A DNA stretch of 64,000 bases from Lachnospiraceae bacterium C10 (GTDB lineage Bacteria > Bacillota > Clostridia > Lachnospirales > Lachnospiraceae), in assembly GCA_900100095.1 (NCBI GenBank), contig FMTN01000010.1, positions 62,001 to 126,000 on the forward strand. Reading direction: 5' to 3'. This document shows, in pieces, positions 8,561 through 16,579 of the stretch. How positions within the stretch are numbered: the first letter of the stretch is position 1; every line of letters begins with the position of its first letter. The position numbers were made by a program, and so were the translations under genes. The notes under the pieces were generated by a model. That model was given only the letters and a program-made list of their open reading frames with translations, did not search any database and was not told the origin of the DNA.

Positions 8561-8589
8561 GATGAAATCTGCCCAAATTTCAGAAAATA
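8543..8589. promoter_or_regulatory. Palindrome and CodY-box-like site upstream of serC
   Basis: ATTTGGACAGATTT (8543-8556) and AAATCTGCCCAAAT (8565-8578) form 14-bp arms with one G.U position, overlapping the serC -35. No T tract follows on the minus strand, so it is not a normal intrinsic terminator. Next to it AAATTTCAGAAAATA (8575-8589) matches the known CodY consensus AATTTTCWGAAAATT at 13 of 15 positions. Whether this organism has CodY is not known from the window. Confidence 0.4.
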
Positions 8590-8626
8590 TTGTTTTTTTG
8601 CAAACACACTTTAACGTATTGATGCG

Positions 8627-10324
8627 TTAATCTTCTTCACTCTTTGCTTTTTCTTTTAAATCCTGATCGTCGAAACAATCACTGATCGGTGCACCCGGTG
8701 CTACCATCGGCCATACCTTATCATCGCTTCCGACAATGACATCGATCAGTACCGGACCTTCTGCCTTCATCGCCTCTTCCATACAGGCCTCAAATTCGTC
8801 CTGGCTTGTAGCACGAAGTCCCTTTGCCCCCATGGCCTCTGCCAGCTTGACATAGTCGACGCCATCATCGAGAACGGTATTTGAGTAGCGCTTACCGTAG
8901 AACAGATCCTGCCACTGACGTACCATTCCCAGTACATGATTGTTCAGCACAACCTCCACGATTGGAAGCTTATTCCGGGATGCTGTTGCTATCTCGTTCA
9001 TATTCATACGAAAACATCCATCCCCGGCGATATTAAAGACCTTCTTACCCGGATGCGCAATGGCTGCTCCGATGGCTGCTCCCAGTCCGTATCCCATGGT
9101 TCCAAGTCCACCGGAGGTTAAAAGCTGTCTCGGTCTCTTATAGTTATAGTACTGTGCCGCCCACATCTGATGCTGTCCTACCTCAGTGACGATCTGCGCA
9201 TCCCCATTGGTATGCCGATAAATACTGTCAATGGCATACGGTCCTGTCAGTCCCTTCTGTGGAATCATTGTCGGGAACTTGTCCTTCAGGCCCTGAATAT
9301 ACTTCATCCAGTCCTTATGTTCCTGCTTTTTAAGCTTTGGCAAAAGCTGACGCAGAACCTCTCTTACATCACCCATGATCTGAGCATCTACCACGATGTT
9401 TTTATTGATTTCAGCCGGATCAATATCGATTTGAAGAATCTTTGCATTTTTCGCAAAGGTCTTTGGATTTCCCAGCACACGATCCGAGAATCTTGTTCCG
9501 ATTGCAATCAAAAGATCACAGGAGGAAACTCCTAAGTTACTTACCTTTGTCCCGTGCATTCCCAGCATTCCGGTATAACGTGGCAGATTGCCGCTATAGG
9601 CTCCCTTTCCCATAAGAGAATCGCATACCGGCGCGTCTATGGTATCTGCCAGTGTCATAATCTCCTCGGTTGCTCCGGAGATCACAGCGCCTCCTCCCAC
9701 AAAGATGTATGGCTTTTTCGCTTCACCGATCATTCGCGCTGCCACTTCCAGGTCAGTCGGTGTCACCTTGTCTACCATTCTTGGAATCTTAGGAATCACG
9801 ACTTCCTCATATTCACAGCCTGCTGCCGTTACATCCTTGGTAATATCCACAAGTACCGGGCCCGGCCGGCCGGTATTTGCAATTTTAAATGCCCGGCGTA
9901 AGGTCGGTGCAAGCTTCTCCACATCCTTAACGATAAAATTATGCTTTGTGATCGGCATCGTAATACCGGCAATATCCACTTCCTGAAAAGAATCTTTTCC
10001 CAACAGCGGTACGGTAACATTACAGGTGATGGCTACCATTGGAACGGAATCCATGTAGGCCGTTGCAATTCCCGTTACAAGATTGGTTGCCCCCGGTCCA
10101 CTTGTGGCAAAACAAACACCGACTTTACCTGTACTTCTGGCGTATCCGTCTGCCGCATGAGAAGCTCCCTGCTCGTGACTTGTAAGCACATGTTTGATCT
10201 GATCTCTGCTTTTATATAATTCATCATATACATTCAGGATCGCCCCACCGGGATATCCGAATACGGTATCTACTTTTTGTTCCAAAAGACATTTGATTAC
10301 AATTTCTGCTCCTGTCAGCTGCAT
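8627..10324 (-). CDS. ilvB: Acetolactate synthase, catalytic subunit
   Basis: A 565-residue thiamine-diphosphate enzyme joining two pyruvates (or pyruvate and 2-oxobutyrate) in valine, leucine and isoleucine synthesis. Landmarks are GYPGGAILNVYDEL with the catalytic glutamate in the following SHEQGASHAADGYAR block, the central FAD-type domain, and the ThDP/Mg motif GDGCFRMNMNE. The length is normal. The small regulatory subunit IlvN/IlvH is not next to it and is absent from the window. RBS AGAGGAG precedes the ATG at 10324. It is third in leuB-ilvD-ilvB, separated from ilvD by a compact hairpin terminator, so its transcription may be partial or come from elsewhere. Confidence 0.97.
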   Translation of the reverse strand: MQLTGAEIVIKCLLEQKVDTVFGYPGGAILNVYDELYKSRDQIKHVLTSHEQGASHAADGYARSTGKVGVCFATSGPGATNLVTGIATAYMDSVPMVAITCNVTVPLLGKDSFQEVDIAGITMPITKHNFIVKDVEKLAPTLRRAFKIANTGRPGPVLVDITKDVTAAGCEYEEVVIPKIPRMVDKVTPTDLEVAARMIGEAKKPYIFVGGGAVISGATEEIMTLADTIDAPVCDSLMGKGAYSGNLPRYTGMLGMHGTKVSNLGVSSCDLLIAIGTRFSDRVLGNPKTFAKNAKILQIDIDPAEINKNIVVDAQIMGDVREVLRQLLPKLKKQEHKDWMKYIQGLKDKFPTMIPQKGLTGPYAIDSIYRHTNGDAQIVTEVGQHQMWAAQYYNYKRPRQLLTSGGLGTMGYGLGAAIGAAIAHPGKKVFNIAGDGCFRMNMNEIATASRNKLPIVEVVLNNHVLGMVRQWQDLFYGKRYSNTVLDDGVDYVKLAEAMGAKGLRATSQDEFEACMEEAMKAEGPVLIDVIVGSDDKVWPMVAPGAPISDCFDDQDLKEKAKSEED

Positions 10325-10372
10325 GTCTTTCTCCTCTTTCTACTGTTCGCTTTCTTCCGTCATTTACTTCCC

Positions 10373-10395
10373 AAAAAGCCCCGCTTACACGGGGC
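10373..10395 (-). terminator. Intrinsic terminator between ilvD and ilvB
   Basis: Stem GCCCCG (10378-10383) / CGGGGC (10390-10395) with a 6-nt loop, followed on the minus strand by TTTTT (10373-10377). It begins 26 nt after the ilvD stop and lies 49 nt before the ilvB start. Confidence 0.75.
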
Positions 10396-10420
10396 ATTGT
10401 CTATCTTTATGAACCTGTCC

Positions 10421-12094
10421 TTATGAATTCGATGGTACCTCAAGAATCGCACCCCTGTTGCCGGATGTTACCATTGCCTGATACCGTTTAAGATATCCGG
10501 TTGTAACCTTCGGCTCTCTCGGCTGCCATTTCGCTTTTCTTGCTGCCATTTCTTCATCGCTGACACGCACATTCAATGTCATAGACGGAATATCAATATC
10601 AATGATATCGCCTTCTTCCACTAAAGCGATCGGTCCTCCCACAGCTGCCTCCGGTGATACATGTCCAATGGACGCTCCACGGCTTGCTCCTGAGAAACGA
10701 CCGTCGGTGATCAGAGCAACGGAAGAACCCAGTCCCATTCCGGCTATGGCTGAAGTAGGATTCAACATTTCTCTCATACCCGGGCCACCCTTCGGTCCCT
10801 CGTATCGGATCACTACCACATCACCTTCAACGATTCTGCCACCCTTGATTGCAGCAATCGCATCCTCCTCACAGTCAAAGACACGCGCCGGACCGGAATG
10901 CTTCATCATCTCTGCCACAACGGCACTACGCTTTACAACCGAGCCGTCCGGTGCAAGATTACCCTTTAATACGGCAAGTCCACCTTCCTTACTGTATGGA
11001 TTGTCCAGCGGGCGAATTACTTCAGGATTCAAGTTGACGCTGTTCTTAATCGCTTCCCCGATGGTCTTACCGGTTACCGTCATACAATCCTTGTTCAGAA
11101 GGCCTGCATCGTCTAATTCTTTCATTACCGCATAGACACCGCCTGCCTCATTCAGATCCTCCATATAGGTCGGTCCTGCCGGTGCCAGGTGGCAAAGGTT
11201 TGGTGTCTTCTCAGAGATTGGATTTGCAAAACTGATATCAAAATCAAAGCCGATCTCATGCGCGATTGCCGGAAGATGAAGCATGGAATTGGTCGAACAT
11301 CCAAGTGCCATATCAACCGTTAATGCATTCAAGATGGCGTCCTTTGTAATAATGTCGCGGGGACGGATATTTTTCTTAAGCATATCCATTACGGCATATC
11401 CTGCCTTTTTCGCAAGGCGAAGTCTTGCAGAGTAAACAGCCGGAATGGTTCCGTTGCCCGGAAGTCCCATACCAAGAGCCTCAGTAAGGCAGTTCATGGA
11501 ATTCGCCGTATACATTCCGGAGCAGCTTCCGCAGGTCGGGCAGACATTCTGTTCGAAATGACATACCTCTTCCTCTGTCATCTTACCGGCTGCATGGGCA
11601 CCTACCGCCTCGAACATGGATGAAAGAGAACGTTTCTTTCCATGGATATGACCTGCCAGCATCGGTCCGCCGGATACAAAAACCGTCGGTACGTTCACTC
11701 GCGCTGCTGCCATCAGAAGTCCCGGTACATTCTTGTCGCAGTTCGGAATCATAACAAGCGCATCGAACTGATGGGCAATGGCCATACATTCGGTGGAATC
11801 TGCAATCAGATCTCTTGTCACAAGGGAATACTTCATTCCGATATGTCCCATTGCAATACCGTCACATACCGCAATGGCCGGGAACATAACCGGTGTACCG
11901 CCTGCCTCTGCAACCCCAAGCTTTACAGCCTCTGCAATTTTATCCAAATTCATATGTCCCGGAACGATTTCATTATAGGAACATACAATACCGACCATCG
12001 GCTTTTTCACTTCTTCTTCTGTATATCCCAATGCATTCAAAAGGCTTCGCGCCGGAGCCTGCTGCATTCCGCTTTTCATATTGTCACTTAACAT
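10421..12094 (-). CDS. ilvD: Dihydroxy-acid dehydratase
   Basis: A 557-residue Fe-S enzyme dehydrating 2,3-dihydroxy-3-methyl(iso)valerate to the 2-oxo acid in branched-chain amino acid synthesis. Cluster-ligand motifs are present: NCDKNVPG and [14 protein letters not shown]-terminal signature [17 protein letters not shown] is also present. The length is typical. ATG 12094 lies 26 nt after the leuB stop with AAGGAAGG just upstream. It is the middle gene of leuB-ilvD-ilvB. ilvC and the leuACD genes are not in the window. Confidence 0.97.
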   Translation of the reverse strand: MLSDNMKSGMQQAPARSLLNALGYTEEEVKKPMVGIVCSYNEIVPGHMNLDKIAEAVKLGVAEAGGTPVMFPAIAVCDGIAMGHIGMKYSLVTRDLIADSTECMAIAHQFDALVMIPNCDKNVPGLLMAAARVNVPTVFVSGGPMLAGHIHGKKRSLSSMFEAVGAHAAGKMTEEEVCHFEQNVCPTCGSCSGMYTANSMNCLTEALGMGLPGNGTIPAVYSARLRLAKKAGYAVMDMLKKNIRPRDIITKDAILNALTVDMALGCSTNSMLHLPAIAHEIGFDFDISFANPISEKTPNLCHLAPAGPTYMEDLNEAGGVYAVMKELDDAGLLNKDCMTVTGKTIGEAIKNSVNLNPEVIRPLDNPYSKEGGLAVLKGNLAPDGSVVKRSAVVAEMMKHSGPARVFDCEEDAIAAIKGGRIVEGDVVVIRYEGPKGGPGMREMLNPTSAIAGMGLGSSVALITDGRFSGASRGASIGHVSPEAAVGGPIALVEEGDIIDIDIPSMTLNVRVSDEEMAARKAKWQPREPKVTTGYLKRYQAMVTSGNRGAILEVPSNS

Positions 12095-12119
12095 ACTCTA
12101 CCTTCCTTACTATGCAAGT

Positions 12120-13214
12120 TCAGATTCTTGCAACAATTGCATCTCCCATACCACTGCATCCAACCTTCGTAACATTGATCTCGCCTTCTCTTGGCATAAT
12201 GTCACCGGTCCGATAACCGTCATCCAATACCTTCTTTACCGCATTTTCGATTGCATCCGCCTCCCGATCAAGATCGAAACTGTAGCGAAGCATCATCGCC
12301 GCCGAAAGAATGGTTGCAATTGGATTGGCAATATCCATTCCTGCGATATCCGGTGCCGAACCGCCACTTGGCTCATACAGTCCGAACTTTGTCTCATTCA
12401 GGCTAGCAGAAGATAACATTCCGAGAGAACCGGTCACCATAGCTGCCTCATCCGATAAAATATCTCCAAACATGTTCTCCGTCAGAACCACATCGAACTG
12501 CGCAGGCGCTTTTACCAGCTGCATAGCACAGTTGTCCACAAGCATATGCTCTAAGGTCACCTGCGGATAGTCCTTTGCCACTTCCTCCACGACCTTGCGC
12601 CATAATCTGGAAGAATCCAGTACATTGGCCTTATCTACGGAAATCACATGCTTTCTTCTCTTCATTGCCACATCAAACGCGCGCTTTGCGATTCGACGGA
12701 TCTCATTCTCATTGTAGGTTAACGTATCCACGGCTGTCATAACACCGTCAACTTCCTCTGTATGTCTTTCTCCAAAGTAAAGACCACCCGTCAACTCACG
12801 CATGATCAGCATATCAAAACCGGCCTCTGCCGTTGTCTCCTTCAACGGGCAGGCTTCCTTCAACTGAGGATAAAGATATGCCGGTCTAAGATTCGCAAAC
12901 AGGTTCAGGGACTTTCGAAGCTTTAACAAGCCGGCCTCCGGTCTTAACTGCGGTGGCAGCTTATACCAGGGTGATGTGGAGGTATTGCCTCCGATACTTC
13001 CCATAAGGATCGCATCCTGCGCCTTCGCTGTCGTAATCGCCTCATCGGTAAGCGGCTCACCTGTTGCATCAATAGAACAGCCACCCATCAAAATATCTGT
13101 CCTATGAAAGGTATGGCCGAATGTCTCACCAATCTTCTCCAAAACCTTCCAGGCTTCGCTGGTCACCTCCGGCCCAATTCCGTCTCCGGCAATAACACCC
13201 ACTTTATAATCCAT
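12120..13214 (-). CDS. leuB: 3-isopropylmalate dehydrogenase
   Basis: A 364-residue NAD-dependent oxidative decarboxylase of leucine synthesis. It starts [16 protein letters not shown] and has [12 protein letters not shown], the metal-binding D residues in LVDNCAMQL and [15 protein letters not shown], and [15 protein letters not shown] near the C-terminus. It is first in its operon, 29 nt downstream of the predicted transcription start. The short leader leaves no room for a T-box or peptide-attenuator leader. Regulation, if any, should act at the promoter. Confidence 0.97.
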   Translation of the reverse strand: MDYKVGVIAGDGIGPEVTSEAWKVLEKIGETFGHTFHRTDILMGGCSIDATGEPLTDEAITTAKAQDAILMGSIGGNTSTSPWYKLPPQLRPEAGLLKLRKSLNLFANLRPAYLYPQLKEACPLKETTAEAGFDMLIMRELTGGLYFGERHTEEVDGVMTAVDTLTYNENEIRRIAKRAFDVAMKRRKHVISVDKANVLDSSRLWRKVVEEVAKDYPQVTLEHMLVDNCAMQLVKAPAQFDVVLTENMFGDILSDEAAMVTGSLGMLSSASLNETKFGLYEPSGGSAPDIAGMDIANPIATILSAAMMLRYSFDLDREADAIENAVKKVLDDGYRTGDIMPREGEINVTKVGCSGMGDAIVARI

Positions 13215-13248
13215 GTACCTTACCCTTCTTTCTATAGAATATGAACTT

Positions 13249-13277
13249 ACTATAGTCTATCTGTGAATATTTTTCAA
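13249..13277 (-). promoter_or_regulatory. leuB-ilvD-ilvB promoter (TTGAAA-N17-TATAGT)
   Basis: On the minus strand -35 TTGAAA (13272-13277) and -10 TATAGT (13249-13254) have the ideal 17-nt spacer. The start of transcription is expected near 13242, giving a leader of roughly 28 nt. Confidence 0.75.
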
Positions 13278-13319
13278 GTAAAGAGTTAAATCAATTCACT
13301 TTTATACCTCAAGGCATAC

Positions 13320-13349
13320 AAAAAAAAGACTGCATTCCTGCAGTCCTTT
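13320..13349 (-). terminator. Intrinsic terminator of mecA
   Basis: GACTGCA (13328-13334) / TGCAGTC (13339-13345) with a TTCC loop, followed on the minus strand by eight Ts (13320-13327). It starts within 16 nt of the mecA stop. Confidence 0.85.
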
Positions 13350-13360
13350 CGTCTTATATC

Positions 13361-14146
13361 TTATAAACCTGCCAACGCCTCGATGGCATCCCCTTTTCGT
13401 AAAAGGCGACCGTGCTCCTGAATGAAGGATTCAACACTGGCTTTCTTTTCTACACGTCCGGAATATTCAGCTAAAGCAAAGATACTTCTTGCCATGGATA
13501 CTTTATGATCGGTCAGAACAATGGACAGATAAAATCTTCCATCAGACTTGTAAAGATCCGACTTCGCCATCGGATTCCATGCAAGAATCTGCTTACTCAA
13601 ATGAATCACATCATCCAGGCTGTCAAAGGAAACCATCACCGGAAGCATCACCGGCTCATCATCTTCCAGTGCCTCAAGCCTCTCCTTCGTCTCCGCTGCG
13701 TTGTATTTAGGAACGATGGCATTCGGCTTCATATCCAGCATTGAAGACAAGGATGCCTTCTCAATCTCTTCCTCTTCTTCATCCTCATCGGACATAAAAT
13801 TCTCGAACATGTCCGCTGTCTGTACACCGGCATCCTGATCCAGCTCCTTCAGATCCTTTAACAAATCCTTATAGTTGCGGAACATGGCTGCGACCGCACT
13901 CTTTTGATTATCAAAAATCGTCAAAGAGATATCCCCGCCCGGAAGTACCGTCACCTGCACACTCAGCTGTCCGGAATCTGCTGTGAAATTCACACTTTCC
14001 TTCGCTTCATCTAAAACTTCCTTCAAAAGGTCTCTTGTCTTTTCTTTATTACTGATCAGGTCGTCTAATGCCAGCCCCATCTCTTCCAGTTCTTCTTTGG
14101 AAATTCTACATGTAATGGAATTCTCGTCCACTCTTTTTATCATCAT
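13361..14146 (-). CDS. mecA: Adaptor protein MecA (ClpC adaptor)
   Basis: A 261-residue MecA-family adaptor that delivers substrates to the ClpCP protease. The N-terminal substrate-binding domain (about 1-90) contains NSITCRISKEELEEMGL. An acidic linker (DEDEEEEEIEKA) follows, then the C-terminal ClpC-binding domain (about 165-261) with SLDDVIHLSKQI and GRFYLSIVL. It is somewhat longer than Bacillus MecA because of the linker. ATG 14146 has GAGGAAG seven to eight bases upstream. It is a single-gene unit with its own promoter and terminator. The client proteins here are unknown. Competence is only one of the MecA roles known in Bacillus. Confidence 0.9.
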   Translation of the reverse strand: MMIKRVDENSITCRISKEELEEMGLALDDLISNKEKTRDLLKEVLDEAKESVNFTADSGQLSVQVTVLPGGDISLTIFDNQKSAVAAMFRNYKDLLKDLKELDQDAGVQTADMFENFMSDEDEEEEEIEKASLSSMLDMKPNAIVPKYNAAETKERLEALEDDEPVMLPVMVSFDSLDDVIHLSKQILAWNPMAKSDLYKSDGRFYLSIVLTDHKVSMARSIFALAEYSGRVEKKASVESFIQEHGRLLRKGDAIEALAGL

Positions 14147-14186
14147 AAGCGCTTCCTCTTTCTAACATTTGAGAAATATATTCTAA

Positions 14187-14216
14187 ATTATAACCCACTC
14201 GAAAGGTTTATGGCAA
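14187..14216 (-). promoter_or_regulatory. mecA promoter (TTGCCA-N18-TATAAT)
   Basis: Minus strand -35 TTGCCA (14211-14216) and consensus -10 TATAAT (14187-14192), spacer 18 nt. It lies immediately after the tRNA-Leu terminator. Confidence 0.7.
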
Positions 14217-14217
14217 T

Positions 14218-14246
14218 AAAAAATCCCGAAGCCTTTGCTTCGGGAT
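14218..14246 (-). terminator. Intrinsic terminator of tRNA-Leu
   Basis: ATCCCGAAGC (14223-14232) / GCTTCGGGAT (14237-14246), 10-bp perfect stem, 4-nt loop, followed by six Ts on the minus strand. It starts 6 nt after the tRNA 3' end. Confidence 0.9.
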
Positions 14247-14252
14247 CTAAGC

Positions 14253-14335
14253 TGCAGGAAATGGGACTTGAACCCACACGATGTTGCCACCGGCAGATTT
14301 TGAGTCTGCTGCGTCTGCCATTCCGCCATTCCTGC
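14253..14335 (-). tRNA. tRNA-Leu (anticodon CAA)
   Basis: An 83-nt class II tRNA. The acceptor pairs GCAGGAA with TTCCTGC, and the anticodon stem GCAGA/TCTGC encloses loop CTCAAAA (anticodon CAA, reads UUG). A long variable arm CGGTGGCAACATCG and a T arm GTGGG-TTCAAGT-CCCAT follow. The 3' CCA is not encoded. It has its own promoter inside the lysA terminator and its own terminator. Confidence 0.95.
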
Positions 14336-14345
14336 GAACTGTTAT

Positions 14346-14374
14346 ATCATATCAAAAAAGCGGATATCTTTCAA
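14346..14374 (-). promoter_or_regulatory. tRNA-Leu promoter (TTGAAA-N17-TATGAT)
   Basis: Minus strand -35 TTGAAA (14369-14374) and -10 TATGAT (14346-14351), spacer 17 nt. The -35 lies in the loop of the lysA terminator hairpin, and the spacer contains that hairpin's 3' arm and T tract. Transcription would begin a few bases before the mature tRNA 5' end. Confidence 0.75.
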
Positions 14375-14384
14375 CCCGCTTTTT
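14354..14384 (-). terminator. Intrinsic terminator of lysA
   Basis: AAAAAGCGG and CCGCTTTTT arms (14376-14384 and 14355-14363) with a 12-nt loop, ending in a run of six Ts on the minus strand. It lies 37 nt after the lysA stop and shares sequence with the tRNA-Leu promoter. Confidence 0.75.
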
Positions 14385-14421
14385 AAAAAATTTTATCTTG
14401 TTCAATCTTGCTTCAAGAAAA

Positions 14422-15696
14422 TCAGAATTCCTTGGAAAGCTTATCCCAGATTGGGAAACAATCCAGTGTTGCAAAATAATCCTTCGGCTCCTGGGCGCGG
14501 CGAATCAGTGTAAAGCTCTGATCCTCTTTTAACAGAATCTCACTGCTCCAAAGACGTCCATTATAATTGTAGCCCATGGAAGATCCGTGTGCGCCCGTAT
14601 CGTGGATAAACAAAAGATCTCCCTTCTGTATTTCCGGCAGCTTACGATCAATGGCAAATTTATCGTTGTTCTCGCAAAGGGATCCTGTCACATCATAGGT
14701 ATGATCGCACTCTGCATCCTCCTTACCCATGACTGTGATATGGTGGTAAGCTCCATACATAGCCGGGCGCATAAGATTGGCAGCACAGGCATCCACACCG
14801 ATGTAATCCTTATAGGTCTTCTTCTCATGGATGGCACGTGTCACAAGGGCTCCGTACGGTCCGAGCATAAAACGCCCCATCTCTGTATAAATGGCAATAT
14901 CTCCAAGGCCGGCAGGAATCAGCACCTCTTCATATACCTTCCGTACCCCTTCACCGATAACAGCAATATCATTCGCCTTCTGATCCGGGTGATATGCAAT
15001 TCCCACACCGCCGGAGAGATTGATGAAGTTTAAAGATACACCGCTCTTCTCTTTGATCTCAACCGCAAGTTCAAACAGAGTCTTTGCCAGCGCCGGATAA
15101 TAGTCATTGGTCACCGTATTACTTACCAGAAAGGCATGCAAACCAAACTGTTTTACCCCTTCCTCTTTCATCCGCTTATATGCACTCAGCAGCTGATCAT
15201 GGGTCATGCCATACTTCGCATCTCCGGGATTGTCCATGATGCCATTGCTGATCTCATAAACACCGCCCGGATTATAACGGCAGCTCATGGTTTCCGGAAG
15301 CTTACCTAAAAGACGCTTTACATCATCGATATGGGTAATGTCATCCAGATTGATGATCGCCCCCATCTCGTTGGCGCGGACGAACTCTTCATCCGGCGTA
15401 TCATTGCTTGAGAACATAATCTCTTCCCCTGCAAAACCGCAGGCATGAGACAGCTGCAGCTCCGTAAGAGAGGAACAGTCCGCTCCGCAACCATACTCCT
15501 TAAGAATCTGAAGGATGAATGGATTCGGAGTTGCCTTTACAGCAAAATACTCGCGAAAGCCCTTATTCCAGGAAAAAGCCTCTTTTACCTTTGCTGCATT
15601 TTCACGAATGCCCTTCTCATCATAGATATGAAACGGTGTCGGATAGGCAGCCGCTATTTCTTCAAGCTTCTCTTTCGTTGTAAATGGTGTTTTCAT
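14422..15696 (-). CDS. lysA: Diaminopimelate decarboxylase
   Basis: A 424-residue fold-III PLP decarboxylase converting meso-diaminopimelate to lysine. The PLP lysine is in EYFAVKATPNP, the glycine-rich phosphate site is in NLSGGVGIAYHPD, and the C-terminal barrel has YDVTGSLCENNDKFA and LFIHDTGAHGSSMGYNYN. The family also includes carboxynorspermidine decarboxylases, but the GSLCENNDKFA region and size fit lysA best. The RBS is weak (GAGAAAG). It is a single-gene unit with a good promoter, between two tRNA genes. Confidence 0.9.
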   Translation of the reverse strand: MKTPFTTKEKLEEIAAAYPTPFHIYDEKGIRENAAKVKEAFSWNKGFREYFAVKATPNPFILQILKEYGCGADCSSLTELQLSHACGFAGEEIMFSSNDTPDEEFVRANEMGAIINLDDITHIDDVKRLLGKLPETMSCRYNPGGVYEISNGIMDNPGDAKYGMTHDQLLSAYKRMKEEGVKQFGLHAFLVSNTVTNDYYPALAKTLFELAVEIKEKSGVSLNFINLSGGVGIAYHPDQKANDIAVIGEGVRKVYEEVLIPAGLGDIAIYTEMGRFMLGPYGALVTRAIHEKKTYKDYIGVDACAANLMRPAMYGAYHHITVMGKEDAECDHTYDVTGSLCENNDKFAIDRKLPEIQKGDLLFIHDTGAHGSSMGYNYNGRLWSSEILLKEDQSFTLIRRAQEPKDYFATLDCFPIWDKLSKEF

Positions 15697-15740
15697 AATC
15701 TTTCTCTTTCTTTTCCAGTCATTAGATACTTATGCCTAGC

Positions 15741-15769
15741 ACTTTAGCATACTACCACAATGATGTAAA
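15741..15769 (-). promoter_or_regulatory. lysA promoter (TTTACA-N17-TAAAGT, extended -10)
   Basis: Minus strand -35 TTTACA (15764-15769), -10 TAAAGT (15741-15746) preceded by TGC, spacer 17 nt. The leader is about 40 nt, too short for a lysine riboswitch. Confidence 0.65.
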
Positions 15770-15775
15770 GAAGGA

Positions 15776-15805
15776 AAAGAAAAAGCAGTCCCAAACGGAA
15801 CTGCT
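15776..15805 (-). terminator. Intrinsic terminator of tRNA-Thr
   Basis: AGCAGTTCC / GGGACTGCT on the minus strand (15797-15805 and 15784-15792, one G.U pair) with a 4-nt loop, followed by TTTTTCTTTT. It begins 9 nt after the tRNA. Confidence 0.85.
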
Positions 15806-15813
15806 CTCCAGTA

Positions 15814-15888
15814 AAGCTAGCGACCGGAATCGAACCGGTGACCTCCTCACTACCAATGAGGTGCGCTACCGACTGTGCCACGCCAGCT
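15814..15888 (-). tRNA. tRNA-Thr (anticodon GGT)
   Basis: A 75-nt tRNA. The acceptor pairs AGCTGGC with GCTAGCT (one G.U), the anticodon stem CCTCA/TGAGG encloses loop TTGGTAG (anticodon GGT, reads ACC/ACU), and the T arm is ACCGG-TTCGATT-CCGGT. The 3' CCA is not encoded. Its promoter overlaps the end of the transglycosylase gene. Confidence 0.95.
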
Positions 15889-15929
15889 TACGATGCCTCT
15901 GACAATTTGTCTGCGTCATCGACTTGTTT

Positions 15930-15958
15930 AATATACAATAGACACAATTAAATGTCAA
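15930..15958 (-). promoter_or_regulatory. tRNA-Thr promoter (TTGACA-N17-TATATT)
   Basis: Minus strand consensus -35 TTGACA (15953-15958) and -10 TATATT (15930-15935), spacer 17 nt. The -35 falls within the last codons (Val-Asp-Ile-stop) of the lytic transglycosylase gene. Confidence 0.85.
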
Positions 15959-16556
15959 CAACTTTTTTCATATAAGATACAAATTCTTGTGCCTGTTTGA
16001 TTGGAGGTACGCCTCCGTACTCTTTCACCTTGGAACTTCCATTGGAATAGGCTGCCAGTGCATACTCCACATTCCCGTGAAATTCCTTAATCAGTCCGGA
16101 GATCAGCTTCGCCCCTCCCATGATATTTTCATAAGGATCATAGGCGTTCTTAACGCCCAATCCCTCTGCGGTTCTTGGCATCAGCTGCATAAGTCCCATG
16201 GCACCGCTTGAACTGGTAACCCCCGGCTTAAACCGTGACTCATGGTACGCAATGGCCTCCAGCAACTTCTGATCCACCCCGTACTTCTCCGATGCTTCAC
16301 GGAAAATCGGCTCCAAATCCTTCGGAACAGAAAAAGGCAGTTCCTTACCACTTCCCACGCCGCGGGTGTCCGTGACATTCGATGCGGAAGGCAGGGAAAG
16401 GGCCGCACACTTTTTCTCCAGGACTTTCTGAAAATCCGCAACGGATTTCAGAGGATCCCCAGATGACTTTTTTGTTTCCTGCTTCGTCACCCGGCTGCTA
16501 TCCGGCGTTAAGACGGATCGATATACGTAATCCTGTGTCTGAATCGTAATCTGCAT
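15948..16556 (-). CDS. Lytic transglycosylase (SLT domain) without signal peptide
   Basis: A 202-residue protein with a C-terminal Slt/GEWL domain (about 80-200). The catalytic Glu106 is in AYHESRF, followed by SGAMGLMQLMPRTAEGLG and ALAAYSNGSSKV. Such enzymes cut peptidoglycan glycan strands to 1,6-anhydro ends. The N-terminal 70 residues are polar and low-complexity, with no signal peptide or membrane segment, so export is unexplained. Signal-less SLT proteins are known with flagellar or conjugation systems, but none is nearby. RBS AGAGG precedes the ATG at 16556, 23 nt after hemZ. No terminator follows, so transcripts could run into tRNA-Thr. Confidence 0.88.
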   Translation of the reverse strand: MQITIQTQDYVYRSVLTPDSSRVTKQETKKSSGDPLKSVADFQKVLEKKCAALSLPSASNVTDTRGVGSGKELPFSVPKDLEPIFREASEKYGVDQKLLEAIAYHESRFKPGVTSSSGAMGLMQLMPRTAEGLGVKNAYDPYENIMGGAKLISGLIKEFHGNVEYALAAYSNGSSKVKEYGGVPPIKQAQEFVSYMKKVVDI

Positions 16557-16579
16557 CTAAAAACCTCTAAAAAAAAGAC

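Noticed and set aside
13215-13320. T-box, leucine attenuator or CodY box before leuB
   Set aside because: The promoter places the start of transcription about 28 nt before the ATG, leaving no leader, and the AATATTTTTCAAG stretch matches the CodY consensus poorly.
15697-15740. Lysine riboswitch before lysA
   Set aside because: The leader is about 40 nt, while lysine riboswitches are far longer.
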